Below are positions 55,288-64,000 of a DNA stretch of 64,000 bases, in pieces. Under the pieces are notes generated by a model. The model was not told the DNA's origin. It saw only the letters and a list, made by a program, of their open reading frames with translations, and did no database searches. Within the stretch, counting starts at the first letter, position 1; the number at the start of each line of letters is the position of its first letter. This stretch comes from Streptomyces sp. TRM68367 (GTDB taxonomy: Bacteria; Actinomycetota; Actinomycetes; Streptomycetales; Streptomycetaceae). A program made the translations under genes and the position numbers. The stretch lies in the NCBI RefSeq assembly GCF_014495685.1, contig NZ_JACTVI010000020.1:1-64000 (forward strand), read 5' to 3'.

Positions 55288-55309
55288 GATGTTAGACCGC
55301 ATCTAAATC
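55288..55309. promoter_or_regulatory. Putative Fur-family operator
   Basis: TTAGA-CCGCA-TCTAA (55292-55306) is a perfect inverted repeat flanked by GAT and ATC, AT-rich and 63 bp before the Fur-type gene. Size and symmetry suit a Fur-family dimer. Could be autoregulatory. Confidence 0.55.
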
Positions 55310-55371
55310 AATCAGCGATCCAAAGTCACACCTGTTCGGGATCTGGTCCTCTTGCTGTTAAGCTGGTCAGC

Positions 55372-55788
55372 ATGAGTGACCTTCTGGAACGGCTGCGCGG
55401 TCGCGGGTGGCGTATGACCGCGCAGCGTCGCGTCGTGGCCGAGGTCCTGGACGGTGAGCATGTGCACCTGACGGCCGACGAGGTGCACTCCCGTGCCGTC
55501 GCCAAGCTGCCGGAGATCTCCCGCGCGACCGTCTACAACACCCTCGGGGAGCTGGTCTCCCTCGGCGAGGTGCTGGAGGTCTCCACCGACAAGCGCGCCA
55601 AGCGGTACGACCCGAACGCCCACCGCCCGCACCACCACCTGGTCTGCGCGCAGTGCGGCGCGATCCGCGACGTCCACCCGACGGGCAACCCGCTGGCCGA
55701 CCTCCCCGACTCGGAGCGCTTCGGCTTCGCGGTCTCGGACGTCGAGGTGACGTACCGCGGCGTCTGCCCGAACTGCACGTCGGCATAG
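55372..55788 (+). CDS. Fur-family transcriptional repressor
   Basis: 138 aa. Winged helix 1-80 (RMTAQRRVVAEVLDGEHVHLTADEVHSRAVAKLPEISRATVYNTLGELV), metal-binding half with HRPHHHLVCAQCG and CPNC as the structural Zn(Cys)4 site. It could be Fur, PerR/CatR or Zur. No catalase or siderophore gene is adjacent, so the metal cannot be assigned. Start ATG with TTAAGCTGGTCAGC upstream. Terminator follows. Confidence 0.88.
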   Translation: MSDLLERLRGRGWRMTAQRRVVAEVLDGEHVHLTADEVHSRAVAKLPEISRATVYNTLGELVSLGEVLEVSTDKRAKRYDPNAHRPHHHLVCAQCGAIRDVHPTGNPLADLPDSERFGFAVSDVEVTYRGVCPNCTSA

Positions 55789-55803
55789 ACACACTCTTCC
55801 CGG

Positions 55804-55837
55804 AAAGCCCCGGCACCCAATGCGGCGCCGGGGCTTT
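55804..55837. terminator. Terminator after the Fur-family gene
   Basis: AAAGCCCCGGC (55804-55814) pairs perfectly with GCCGGGGCTTT (55827-55837), ending in TTT. Confidence 0.85.
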
Positions 55838-55926
55838 CTGCTGCGTACGACCTTCCCGAATCTGACGGGTCGTCATATGGTCAACAGCACCCACCAGTCC
55901 GTACCGCACTCCGCGAGGAGACCGAA

Positions 55927-56694
55927 GTGGGAGAGCCGTATCCGAAACTCACCGCCCATGACCTGACCCGCACCTTCGGCCGAACCCCCCACGCGGTCCA
56001 CGCCCTCGGCCCTCTCGACCTGACCGTCGCCGCCGGCGAGTTCGTCTGCCTGGTCGGCCCTTCCGGCTGCGGCAAGTCCACCCTCCTGCGCATCGCCGCA
56101 GGCCTGCTCCGTCCCAGCACCGGCACGCTGGAGATCCGCACGTCCAGCCCCCGCCCGGCGGCGATGATCTTCCAGGACTACGGCATCTACGACTGGAAGA
56201 CCGTCCAGGCCAACGTCCGCTTCGGCCTGGACATCCAGCGCGTCCCGCGCCGCGAGGCGAACGCCCGGGCCGTGGAGTGGCTGATCCGCATGGGCCTGGC
56301 CGACTTCGCGCACGCGTACCCCGCGACCCTCTCGGGCGGCATGCGCCAGCGGGTCGCCATCGCCCGCGCCCTCGCCGTACAGCCCGAACTGCTGCTCATG
56401 GACGAACCGTTCGCCGCCCTGGACGCCCAGCTGCGCACGATCCTCCAGGACGAGCTGCTGGAGCTCACCCAGACGCTGCGCACCACCACCCTCTTCATCA
56501 CACACAGCCTGGAGGAGGCGATCGTCCTCGGCGACCGCGTGCTGGTGATGTCCGCCCGCCCCGGCCGGATCATCGCCGAACACCGCCCGCCGTTCCCGCG
56601 CCCGCGCACCGGCGACGTCCGCTCCGCGCCCGAGTTCACGTCCCTGAAGAGCGAGTTGTGGGACGTCCTGCGCAAGGAGGCGGTGCCGGCATGA
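55927..56694 (+). CDS. ABC transporter ATPase, NitT/TauT (SsuB-like) family
   Basis: 255 aa. Walker A GPSGCGKST, Q-loop IFQDYGIYDW, signature LSGGMRQRVAIARALA, Walker B LLLMDEPFAALD, H-loop ITHSLEEAI. Belongs to the nitrate/sulfonate/taurine/thiamine-precursor group. GTG start with GAGGAG upstream. First of three coupled genes (ATGA overlaps). Confidence 0.88.
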   Translation: MGEPYPKLTAHDLTRTFGRTPHAVHALGPLDLTVAAGEFVCLVGPSGCGKSTLLRIAAGLLRPSTGTLEIRTSSPRPAAMIFQDYGIYDWKTVQANVRFGLDIQRVPRREANARAVEWLIRMGLADFAHAYPATLSGGMRQRVAIARALAVQPELLLMDEPFAALDAQLRTILQDELLELTQTLRTTTLFITHSLEEAIVLGDRVLVMSARPGRIIAEHRPPFPRPRTGDVRSAPEFTSLKSELWDVLRKEAVPA

Positions 56695-57554
56695 CGACGA
56701 TGACGGGAGAGCCGGGCGAGTCGGTCCTGGTCCGGCGCCCGGGCCCGCGGGAACTCCGTCCCGTACGCACCCACCGCCGCCTGAGAGCGCTGGAACTGTC
56801 CCTGGCGGTCGCCGTCCCCCTGCTGCTGATCCTGCTCTGGCAGCTGGCCGCAACCCAGGCCTGGATCGACGACCGCGTCTACCCTGCGCCCTCCGCGATC
56901 CTCGCCGACGGCTGGGACCGGGCCGCGGCCGGCGACCTGTGGCCGGACGTGTGGGCGACGCTGAATCGCGTGCTGGCCGGGTACGCCCTCGGCACGGCGG
57001 CGGGCTTCGCCCTGGGCCTGCTGATGGGTTCCCTGTCACTGGTACGGGCGGCCCTGGAGCCGCTCCTGGACGCCCTGTACGTCGTACCGAAACTGGCCCT
57101 GCTGCCGATCTTCCTGAACATGTTCGGCCTGGGCGAGGGCCCGCAGGTGGCCCTGGTGGCGGCCACGGTCTTCTTCTTCGTCTGGATCTCCACCATGTCG
57201 GCGGTGATGTCCGTCCCCGACGGCCACCGCGACGCGGGCCGCGTCTTCGGCGCGACGTCCTGGCAGATGTTCCGTCACGTCCTGCTCCCGGCGTCGCTTC
57301 CGTCGGTCCTGGTCGGCGCGCGCATAGCGGCCGGGGTGGCGGTCCTGGTCATCGTCGCGTCGGAACAGATCGCCGCGACGAACGGCCTCGGTCACCTGAT
57401 CTTCGACTCCCGCGCCCTGTTCCAGAACGACGTGATGTTCGTCGGCATCGTCTGCGTGGCCGCCCTGGGCGTGCTCTTCTCCGAACTGGTCCGGTGGGTG
57501 GGCCGTCTGCTCACACCGTGGGCACCGCGCGACCGGGGACGGGGCCAGTCATGA
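56691..57554 (+). CDS. ABC transporter permease, NitT/TauT family
   Basis: 287 aa, six helices. Cytoplasmic coupling loop VFGATSWQMFRHVLLPASLPSVLVGARIAAGVA (EAA motif) matches SsuC/TauC permeases. Coupled to the ATPase and lipoprotein genes by ATGA overlaps. Confidence 0.88.
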   Translation: MTTMTGEPGESVLVRRPGPRELRPVRTHRRLRALELSLAVAVPLLLILLWQLAATQAWIDDRVYPAPSAILADGWDRAAAGDLWPDVWATLNRVLAGYALGTAAGFALGLLMGSLSLVRAALEPLLDALYVVPKLALLPIFLNMFGLGEGPQVALVAATVFFFVWISTMSAVMSVPDGHRDAGRVFGATSWQMFRHVLLPASLPSVLVGARIAAGVAVLVIVASEQIAATNGLGHLIFDSRALFQNDVMFVGIVCVAALGVLFSELVRWVGRLLTPWAPRDRGRGQS

Positions 57555-58705
57555 GAAGAGGACTGGGACGACTGAGGAGGCGTACGTACGGCCTTGCCCT
57601 GGCCGCCGGGGTGCTGCTCGCGTCGACGGCCTGCGCGTCCCCGGAGGGCCGCGAACCGCAGGCGGCCGCAGGCACGCGCGCGATCCGCCCCGCGGAAGGC
57701 TGCGGCGAGGATTCCTGGACGGACCCGGCGGACCTCTCCCCCGCTCGCACCCCCGCCCGCTGCCGCCCCGGCGCCCCGCCGCCGCAGCGCCTCCCCGAGA
57801 CGCGCGAGCTGACGATCGCGACCGGCACACTGAGCGCGGAGTACGTCGCACCGCTCCGAGTCGCGCTGGACAAGGGCGAGTTCAGGAAGGAGGGCCTGGA
57901 CGTCACGCTGAAGGTGCTGCCGACGCCGGACGCCCTGCCGCTGCTCGCCAAGGGAGACCTGGACGCCCTGTGGGCGGCCCCGGAGGCGGCGGTGATGAAC
58001 GGCGTCCGCGGCGGCTTCGACATCCGCTGGGTGGCCGGGAACTTCTCGCCCGGCACCCGGTCGAAGAGCGGCCTGTGGGTCCGTCTGAAGCAGGGCGAGA
58101 ACGCGAACCGGGTCGCGATGGCCGGCCGCAAGCTGGGCACGATGATCGGCAAGGGCTCGGTCATCGCCTACCCCATGGAGAAGGCCCTGGAGAAACACGG
58201 CGGCGGCCTCGCCGAGATCCAGTACCAGCAACTGGGCTCCGCCGACGTCCTCACGGCGCTGGAGAACGGCGGCGTCGACTCGGCCTGGCTGCTGGACCCC
58301 GTGTGGCGCAAGGTCGACGGAAAGCCAGGCTACGCCTTCCTCGGCGGCCAGCCGCCCGGCGAGCCCCTGGGCGGCCTGCTCTACGGCCCGAGCCTCCTGA
58401 ACGAGGACGTGGACGCCGGTGTGGCGTTGCTGAGGGCATACATCCGCACGGTGAACACGTACTTCTCCGCCGACTACAAGACCAACGAGACCTTCATCAC
58501 ATACCTGGCGAAACTCCTGAAGACGGACGAGCGGATCCTCCGATCGACCCCGTCCCTCCACATGGACTGGGAAATCCGCGCGGGTACGACCGACCGCCTC
58601 CAGTCCGCGTACGTCGCCCAAGGCGTCTCGGAAGGCGATCCCCTGCCGGAGTCGCGAACGGTGACCCGCGCCCTGTACGAGGAGGCCGTCGGCCACCAAC
58701 GCTGA
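57551..58705 (+). CDS. ABC transporter substrate-binding lipoprotein (NMT1/THI5-like)
   Basis: 384 aa. Signal peptide with basic start MRRGLGRLRRR, hydrophobic GLALAAGVLLAS and lipobox STACAS. A Pro/Arg-rich linker with three further Cys (37-75) is longer than usual. Then the NMT1-like binding fold: LTIATGTLSAEYVAPLRVALDKGEFRKEGLDVTL, MIGKGSVIAYPMEKALEKHG. The ligand may be a sulfonate, pyrimidine or other small anion; not resolvable. Terminator and tRNA follow. Confidence 0.85.
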   Translation: MRRGLGRLRRRTYGLALAAGVLLASTACASPEGREPQAAAGTRAIRPAEGCGEDSWTDPADLSPARTPARCRPGAPPPQRLPETRELTIATGTLSAEYVAPLRVALDKGEFRKEGLDVTLKVLPTPDALPLLAKGDLDALWAAPEAAVMNGVRGGFDIRWVAGNFSPGTRSKSGLWVRLKQGENANRVAMAGRKLGTMIGKGSVIAYPMEKALEKHGGGLAEIQYQQLGSADVLTALENGGVDSAWLLDPVWRKVDGKPGYAFLGGQPPGEPLGGLLYGPSLLNEDVDAGVALLRAYIRTVNTYFSADYKTNETFITYLAKLLKTDERILRSTPSLHMDWEIRAGTTDRLQSAYVAQGVSEGDPLPESRTVTRALYEEAVGHQR

Positions 58706-58713
58706 ACACACCA

Positions 58714-58746
58714 AGGGCCGGAACCCTGCAAACAGGATTCCGGCCC
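58714..58746. terminator. Terminator after the ABC operon
   Basis: AGGGCCGGAACCCTG / CAGGATTCCGGCCCT, 14 of 15 pairs around a CAAA loop. Serves the ABC operon; also lies just past the tRNA 3' end. Confidence 0.8.
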
Positions 58747-58757
58747 TCGATCTTCAG

Positions 58758-58831
58758 TAGCGGGGACAGGATTTGAACCTGCGACCTCTGGGTTATGAGC
58801 CCAGCGAGCTACCGAGCTGCTCCACCCCGCG
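58758..58831 (-). tRNA. Initiator tRNA-fMet (CAU), copy 1
   Basis: 74 nt without encoded CCA. Anticodon loop CTCATAA within CTGGG/CCCAG, the three G-C pairs typical of initiators. Acceptor CGCGGGG/CCCCGCT leaves a C1-U72 mismatch, the other initiator hallmark. T-loop GGTTCAAATCC. Identical to the copy at 61167. Confidence 0.93.
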
Positions 58832-58920
58832 TCGGTGAATGCAACATTACGTCAACGAGACGGCCAGAGGCAAATCGCGACCTGGGCCGAAGCCCCAGAG
58901 GGATGCAGGCAGCACAGCCC

Positions 58921-58992
58921 CCGCCGGGTCCGGGACGGAGCCCCACGGGGGTGCGGGGGACGAAGCCCCCGCCGGGTCCGGGACGGAGCCCC
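58921..58992. repeat. 24-bp direct repeat in the Sel1-gene 3' region
   Basis: CCGCCGGGTCCGGGACGGAG plus CCCC occurs at 58921-58944 and 58969-58992 (48-bp period), with a GGGGG/CCCCC hairpin between. Non-coding; similar words are common between Streptomyces genes. Confidence 0.8.
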
Positions 58993-59067
58993 GTGTCGGC
59001 CACCTCCTGGCCAACCGAGTCGGGCGAGTGGGTGGGAAGGCGCCCGTCACCCCAACCCCGCTCACTT

Positions 59068-60930
59068 TCACGCCGACAGTTCTTCACGCAACGCATCCCG
59101 CAACCGCGCCGCCCGCTCCGCAACCGCCCCCGGCCCCAACGACACCGCTCGATCAGCCCACCGCTGTCCCTCGGCCAACTCCCCCCGACGCGCATACACG
59201 AGGGCCAGCCGCAACGCCGCCCGCCCATGCCCCGCGTCAGCGGCCCGCGTCCACCACACCGCCGCCTCCGGCTCGCTCCCCTCCCGGGCCAGCAGCAGCC
59301 CCAGATTGAACGCCCCGTTGCGCGACCCGGCCTCGGCCGCCCGTCGGTACCACCGCGCCGCCTCGACGACATCCCCCCGCGCCGCCGCCAGCATCCCGAC
59401 CCGCACCTGCGCCCGCCGATGCCCCTGCGAAGCCGCCCGCTCGTACCACTCCTCGCACTCGCTGCGCTGATGCATCGCCTCCCCCAGCTCGTGCGCGGAC
59501 TCCGGCGGCCGCCGCGCGTCCAGCACGGCAGCCAGCCGGTACGCCGCCTCGGCGCTCCCGCCCCCCGCCGCACACCGCAGGTACCGCTCCGCCTCGCCGT
59601 CGTCCCCGTCCCGTAGCCGCGCGATCCCGACCTGCAGCGCCGCCTCCGTGTGCCCGGCGCCCGCGGCCCGCTCGTACCACCGCTGCGCGACCGCCTCCTC
59701 GCCGCGCCCGGCGTACAGGATCCCGAGATTGAACGCGGCGTCCACGCTCCCGGCCTCCGCCGCCTTGGAGAACCACGGCTCCGCACCCGTCTCGTCCCCG
59801 CCCCGCAGCAGCAGGATCGCCAGCGCGTTCGCCGCCTCCCGGTGCCCGGCGTACGCCGCCCGCCGGTACCACTGCTCGGCCTGCCCGGTCCGCCCCTGCT
59901 CGGCGCAGAGCAGCCCGAGGTTGTACGCGCCGTTCACATCACCCGCGTCCATCGCCGCCCGGTACCACCGCTCCGCGGTCTGTGTCTCCCCGCGCTCGGC
60001 GTGCAGCGCACCCAGCGCGTTGGCCGCGTTGCCGTCGCCGTCCTGCGCGGCCCGCAGCCACCACACGGCCGCGTTCTCGGTGTCGCCCGCATCCCGCAGC
60101 AGGAACCCGAGCGCGCAGGCGGCCCGCGCCTCCCCGTCCTTGGCGGACGTCAGATACCAGCGCCCCGCCTCCTTGAGCTCCCCCCGCTTCTCCAGGATCG
60201 CCCCGAGGTGCAGCGCCGCCCGCCGGTGCCCGCGCGCGGCGGCCTGCCGGTACCACTGCTCGGCCTGCGCCGTGAGCCCGGCATCGTCGTCGGTCCCCTT
60301 CGCGCCGCCTGCCTCCCGCCGGGCACCGCCGGGTTCCGGCCCGGCGCCGCCGGTCTCCCGCGCGGGCCGTGCGTCCAGCGCCCGCGCCAGCCGGTACGCC
60401 GCCTCCCGGTGCCCCCGCTCCGCCGCCGCCCGCATCCACCGCTCGGCCCCGGCGTCACCGCGGTGCTCCAGCAGGTCGGCCAGCGCGTACGCGCCCAGCG
60501 CGTGCCCCTGCTCGGCGGACTGGCGCAGCCAGTACTCGGCGGCGGGCTCGTCCCCGCGCTCCCGGTGGTGCCGCCCGAGCGCGTGCGCCGCCGCAGCCGA
60601 TCCCGCGACGGCGGCGATCCGCCACCATCCGGCGGCCTCGTCGGCGTATCCGCGCTGGTGAAGAAGGACTCCCAGGTTGTTGGCGGCGGCACGGTCACCG
60701 GCCGCGGTGGCGGCACGCAGATGGGATTCGGCTCCGTCGAGATCACCGCGGCGCAGCAGCATGGCCCCGAGGACGCTCATCGCCTCGACGTCGCCGGCTT
60801 CGGCGGCGAGCCGCTGGCGCACTTCCTCGGCAGCCTCCTCCGCAGCCTCCGCGGTTTCGTCCCGGTTCTCCTCCGGGCGGGAAGGCTGCACAAAACGCCC
60901 TGTCTTGAACAGAGTTGCCTTGTCCCCCAT
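59068..60930 (-). CDS. Sel1/TPR-repeat protein
   Basis: 620 aa from ATG 60930 (MGDKATLFKTGRFVQPSRPE). After a charged helix (24-50) come about 14 Sel1-like repeats of 34-36 residues, each with A-x-x-L-G-x-L-x-x-x-R-G and A-E-x-W-Y-R-x-A-A-x-x-G. Repeat 6 is interrupted by a Gly/Glu/Ala-rich insertion (about 190-222, PARETGGAGPEPGGARREAGG). Superhelical scaffold for protein binding; no enzyme domain. Lies alone between two initiator tRNA genes in the same orientation. Confidence 0.85.
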   Translation of the reverse strand: MGDKATLFKTGRFVQPSRPEENRDETAEAAEEAAEEVRQRLAAEAGDVEAMSVLGAMLLRRGDLDGAESHLRAATAAGDRAAANNLGVLLHQRGYADEAAGWWRIAAVAGSAAAAHALGRHHRERGDEPAAEYWLRQSAEQGHALGAYALADLLEHRGDAGAERWMRAAAERGHREAAYRLARALDARPARETGGAGPEPGGARREAGGAKGTDDDAGLTAQAEQWYRQAAARGHRRAALHLGAILEKRGELKEAGRWYLTSAKDGEARAACALGFLLRDAGDTENAAVWWLRAAQDGDGNAANALGALHAERGETQTAERWYRAAMDAGDVNGAYNLGLLCAEQGRTGQAEQWYRRAAYAGHREAANALAILLLRGGDETGAEPWFSKAAEAGSVDAAFNLGILYAGRGEEAVAQRWYERAAGAGHTEAALQVGIARLRDGDDGEAERYLRCAAGGGSAEAAYRLAAVLDARRPPESAHELGEAMHQRSECEEWYERAASQGHRRAQVRVGMLAAARGDVVEAARWYRRAAEAGSRNGAFNLGLLLAREGSEPEAAVWWTRAADAGHGRAALRLALVYARRGELAEGQRWADRAVSLGPGAVAERAARLRDALREELSA

Positions 60931-61102
60931 AACGTCCATCGTCGCACCACCTGCAACCTGGGTACACCTGGTATACCGCAGCCAGTGAGGTCACTTCAGC
61001 GTTTTGTCGACATGCCCACAGAACGACAAGTCAAACACAGAATTCCCAACTCCCCGCGGCGGCGCGGCCGTACGGTCCGTCGGCACATGCGTTCGCACAC
61101 CA

Positions 61103-61137
61103 CGAAGGCCCGGATCCTCGAGGGATCCGGGCCTTCG
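61103..61137. terminator. Hairpin upstream of the Sel1 gene, after tRNA copy 2
   Basis: CGAAGGCCCGGATCC (61103-61117) and GGATCCGGGCCTTCG (61123-61137), a perfect 15-bp stem with loop TCGAG. Position suits termination of the tRNA transcript. Confidence 0.85.
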
Positions 61138-61166
61138 CGCATGTCGACGGCGACCGCCGACTCCAG

Positions 61167-61240
61167 TAGCGGGGACAGGATTTGAACCTGCGACCTCTGG
61201 GTTATGAGCCCAGCGAGCTACCGAGCTGCTCCACCCCGCG
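61167..61240 (-). tRNA. Initiator tRNA-fMet (CAU), copy 2
   Basis: Same 74-nt sequence as copy 1 with the C1-U72 mismatch and GGG/CCC anticodon stem. The two copies form a direct repeat 2.4 kb apart. Confidence 0.93.
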
Positions 61241-61284
61241 CCGTTTGCTGCTGCGCAACCGTATCACGGCGCGGGGAGGGTTGA

Positions 61285-64000
61285 TCACGCGCTGTCCGGA
61301 CTCCTGCCCGGACTCGGACTGCCGCTCGGGCTCGCGCCGGCACCGCTGTTACCGGCACCTCCACCGCCACCCGTCCGGTCGGGCTGCGACTGCGCCTCCT
61401 CGGCCCGCCGCAGCGCGTCCTGCAGGTCCTGCTGGGCTCTGCCGTACGCCTCCCAGTCGTTCTTCTTCAGGGCTTCCTGGCCGGCGTCGAACGCCGCCTG
61501 GGCGTCCTTCAGGGCCTCCTGGACCGTCGGGTTCTCAGAGGTCGGTGGTGGTGGCGTCGTGGTTCCGCCCTCGTCCGGTGGCTCGGTGACCGGGCCCTCG
61601 GCTCCGAAGACCTTGTTCAGGGCCTCGTCGAGCGTGTCCTCGAAGGCGGTCGTGCCTCCGTAGGACACCAACACCTTCCGCAGCAGCGGGTACTTGAGTC
61701 CGCCACCGCGTACGTAGACCGGCTCCACGTAGAGCAGTCCGCCGTCCAGTGGCACCGCCAGCAGGTTGCCGTACTCGACCTCGGAGTCGCCGCCTCTCAG
61801 CAGCCTGATGGTCTCGGCGATGTTCTGTTCGGAGTTGAACTGGCTCTGGACCTGTTTGGGTCCGTTGACCGTGGTGTTCGTCGGCAGTTTCAGGATTCTG
61901 ATCTTGCCGTAGTCACTGGTGCCTGCCTCGGCGTCGACCGACATGAACGCGCTGAGGTTGTCCCGGCCATTGGGCGTGAAGGTCGTCGTCAGCGAGAACG
62001 CCTGCTGCTTCTGGTCGGGCATCCTCATGCTCAGGTAGTACGGCGGCACCGCGTTGCCCGACCGGTTGGTCGGGTCGTCCGGCACCTGCCAGACCTCGCT
62101 GCCGCTGAGGAACGTCGTCGCGTCCTTCACGTGGTAGCGGGTGAGCAGCTCGCGCTGGACCTTGAACAGGTCCTGCGGGTAACGGAGATGGGCCATCAGC
62201 GACTTGGAGATATCGCTCTTGGACTTCACCGTGCCCGGGAAGGCCTTCATCCAGGTCTTCAGGACCGGGTCCTTGGTGTCCCACTGGTAGAGCTTGACCT
62301 GGCCGGTGTACGCGTCGACGGTCGCCTTCACCGAGTTGCGGATGTAGTTGACCTGGTTCTGCTGCGCCACCACGGCACGCTGGTTGTTGGAGGCGGTCAG
62401 CGAGTCGGCCGTCGTATCGCCGAGCGTCGTACGCGAGGAGTACGGGTAGCCGTTCGTCGTCGTGTATGCGTCGACGATCCACTGGATACGGCCGTCCACG
62501 ACCGCCGGGTAGGCGTCGCCGTCGATGGTCAGCCACGGGGCGACCGACTCGACGCGCTCCTTGGGCGTGCGGTTGTACAGAATCCGCGAACCGTCGCCGA
62601 TCGCACCGGAGTACAGGATCTGCGGCTCACCGAACGCCACCGCGTACGCCGCCCGGTTGACCGGGTTGGAGAGGCTGACGCCGCTGTCGCCCTTGTAGCT
62701 GGTGGTCTTCTCACCGTTGTCGTCGGAGTAGTCGATCTCCTTCTGGGGACCGCCGACGATCGAGTACATGGTGGTCTTCTCGCCGTAGTAGACGCGCTGC
62801 TCGTACTTCGGCAGATCGCCCTTCGACGGCAGGTCGGAATTGGTGAAGACGGGGCGGCCCTGGGAGTCGACGCTGGTGCCCTCGGCGGAGACCACACCGT
62901 ACCCGTGGGTGTACCGGAAGTGGTCGTTGATCCAGTTCCGCTTCGGGATGCCGTTGAGGTTGATCTCGCGCAGACCGATGACCGTGTCCTGGTCCTTGCC
63001 GTTCTTGGGGTACCGGTCGACGTCCAGGTTGGTCGGGAACGCGTAGTAGTTCCTGATCTGCTGGAGCTGCTGGAACGTCGGCGAGATGATGTTCGGGTCC
63101 ATGATCCGGATGCTCGCCGTGGAGTTCACGTCGTCGCGCAGCCGGGTCTTGTCCTCCGTCTTGCTCACACCGGGGTACTCGGTGACCTGCGTGCCGTTGA
63201 TGCCGTACGCCTCACGCGTCGCCTTCAGGTTCTTCTCGACGTACGGCGCTTCCTTGGCCTGCTCGTTGGGCTGGACCTGGAACTTCTGCACGATCGCCGG
63301 GTACAGACCGCCGATGAGGATCGCGGAGAGCACCATCAGGCCGAAGCCGATGACGGGCAGCTGCCAGGTGCGCCGCCACAGGGTGGCGAAGAACAGCAGG
63401 GCGCAGATGACGGCGATGCAGAACAGGATCGTCTTGGCCGGCAGGTAGGCGTTGGCGTCGACGTACCTCAGGCCGGTCCAGTTGTCGGTGGCCTTGAAGT
63501 CGCTGGACTTGACCGCCAGGCCGTACCGGTCGAGCCAGTAGGCGACCGCCTTCAGGGCGACGAAGATGCCGATGAGCACCGACAGGTGGCCGGTCGCGGC
63601 GGCTGTGGCGCGCGCGCCCGGGCTGGTGATGCGCAGCCCGCCGTACAGGTAGTGGGTGAGCGCGGCGGCGATCACGGACAGGATCGCGGCGGCGAAGCCG
63701 AAGCCGAGCAGGAAGCGGTACCAGGGCAGGTCGAAGGAGTAGAAGGACACGTCGAGCTTGAACTGCGGGTCCTTCTCGCCGAAGGGCACGCCGTTGACCC
63801 ACATCAGCCAGGTCCGCCACTGCCCGGACGCGGAGGCGCCCGCGATCAGGCCCACCAGGGCGGTGATGCCGAAGAGCAGCCACTTCTTGTAGGGCGCGAT
63901 GCCCATGCGGTAGCGGTCGAGGTTCTGCTGCTCCATCGACATGGCGCTCAGCGGCGGCCGCAGCCGGTGCGCCAGCCAGATGTTGAAGCCGACGGCCAGG
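61285..64000 (-). CDS. UPF0182 family membrane protein, 5' end beyond the window
   Basis: Open to base 64000: the frame reads [20 protein letters not shown] before the first internal ATGs, so the start is outside. The visible 904 codons have about five membrane helices at the N-terminal side, then a large extracytoplasmic domain ([57 protein letters not shown] are family signatures). It ends in a Pro/Gly/Ser-rich tail preceded by a coiled-coil-like stretch ([34 protein letters not shown]). Function unknown. Confidence 0.9.
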   Translation of the reverse strand, partial: LAVGFNIWLAHRLRPPLSAMSMEQQNLDRYRMGIAPYKKWLLFGITALVGLIAGASASGQWRTWLMWVNGVPFGEKDPQFKLDVSFYSFDLPWYRFLLGFGFAAAILSVIAAALTHYLYGGLRITSPGARATAAATGHLSVLIGIFVALKAVAYWLDRYGLAVKSSDFKATDNWTGLRYVDANAYLPAKTILFCIAVICALLFFATLWRRTWQLPVIGFGLMVLSAILIGGLYPAIVQKFQVQPNEQAKEAPYVEKNLKATREAYGINGTQVTEYPGVSKTEDKTRLRDDVNSTASIRIMDPNIISPTFQQLQQIRNYYAFPTNLDVDRYPKNGKDQDTVIGLREINLNGIPKRNWINDHFRYTHGYGVVSAEGTSVDSQGRPVFTNSDLPSKGDLPKYEQRVYYGEKTTMYSIVGGPQKEIDYSDDNGEKTTSYKGDSGVSLSNPVNRAAYAVAFGEPQILYSGAIGDGSRILYNRTPKERVESVAPWLTIDGDAYPAVVDGRIQWIVDAYTTTNGYPYSSRTTLGDTTADSLTASNNQRAVVAQQNQVNYIRNSVKATVDAYTGQVKLYQWDTKDPVLKTWMKAFPGTVKSKSDISKSLMAHLRYPQDLFKVQRELLTRYHVKDATTFLSGSEVWQVPDDPTNRSGNAVPPYYLSMRMPDQKQQAFSLTTTFTPNGRDNLSAFMSVDAEAGTSDYGKIRILKLPTNTTVNGPKQVQSQFNSEQNIAETIRLLRGGDSEVEYGNLLAVPLDGGLLYVEPVYVRGGGLKYPLLRKVLVSYGGTTAFEDTLDEALNKVFGAEGPVTEPPDEGGTTTPPPPTSENPTVQEALKDAQAAFDAGQEALKKNDWEAYGRAQQDLQDALRRAEEAQSQPDRTGGGGGAGNSGAGASPSGSPSPGRSPDSA

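Noticed and set aside
58758..58831. Elongator tRNA-Met or tRNA-Ile2.
   Set aside because: The 1-72 mismatch and three G-C pairs in the anticodon stem identify the initiator.

Overview
The window is chromosomal DNA from a high-GC actinomycete, almost certainly a Streptomyces. The support is strong G/C bias at third codon positions, GTG starts, and a set of Streptomyces marker loci in familiar order: the sigma-H/anti-sigma pair, wblE, a PdtaS-type kinase, nagB, the das region with DasR operators, a B12 riboswitch before nrdAB, sigR-rsrA, aroA-rsgA-hisN. A bldA-type TTA codon is also present. Several gene names rest on recalled S. coelicolor synteny, not on a search.

Layout. 1-2577 holds a decayed Tn3-family transposase and one terminal inverted repeat. 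2986-5567 is a two-gene family 2B encapsulin system: a cyclic-nucleotide-domain shell protein coupled to a polyprenyl diphosphate synthase with a disordered N-terminal tail. 5863-10135 carries an amidase, a PLP-dependent deaminase, a Na+/H+ antiporter and a UBP zinc finger. 10408-15898 is a stress/development block (anti-sigma, SigH, membrane protein, lipid kinase, WblE, sensor kinase). 16262-21935 is the amino-sugar region. nagB and dasR are intact, but TetR, SDR, SIS, GH3, dasA and cstA are all broken, and dasA is fused to a GH3 hexosaminidase by a deletion that should have removed dasBC. 22098-24609 is a DUF3311/SSS permease pair and an acetyltransferase. 24655-29145 holds riboswitch-nrdAB and peptide deformylase. 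29274-36601 holds a TPR protein, two coupled HD-domain membrane proteins, sigR-rsrA, a hydrolase, an HMCES-type peptidase and a DUF305 pseudogene. 37385-44911 is one nine-gene, translationally coupled Mrp-like cation/proton antiporter operon with three large antiporter-like subunits, followed by DUF3040, CBS and PucR-type genes. 47245-54504 mixes housekeeping genes (aroA, rsgA, hisN, M50 peptidase, SMR pump/TetR) with MarR, MFS and TnpB pseudogenes. 54816-64000 has a CBS protein, a Fur-family regulator, a NitT/TauT-like ABC operon, a Sel1-repeat protein between two initiator tRNA genes, and a partial UPF0182 membrane protein.

How the parts work together. Amino-sugar regulation survives (DasR, nagB, five dre-like sites), but the neighbouring chitobiose importer is gone, so any DasR signalling from chito-oligosaccharide must use other uptake systems. 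Oxidative/thiol stress is handled by a self-amplifying SigR loop with a canonical SigR promoter in front of a long-form start. dNTP supply is set by a B12 riboswitch in front of the class Ia reductase.

The most unusual features are the encapsulin-prenyl synthase pair, the das deletion scar, the composite Mrp-like operon, and the density of internally deleted pseudogenes whose junctions often fall in short shared sequences.
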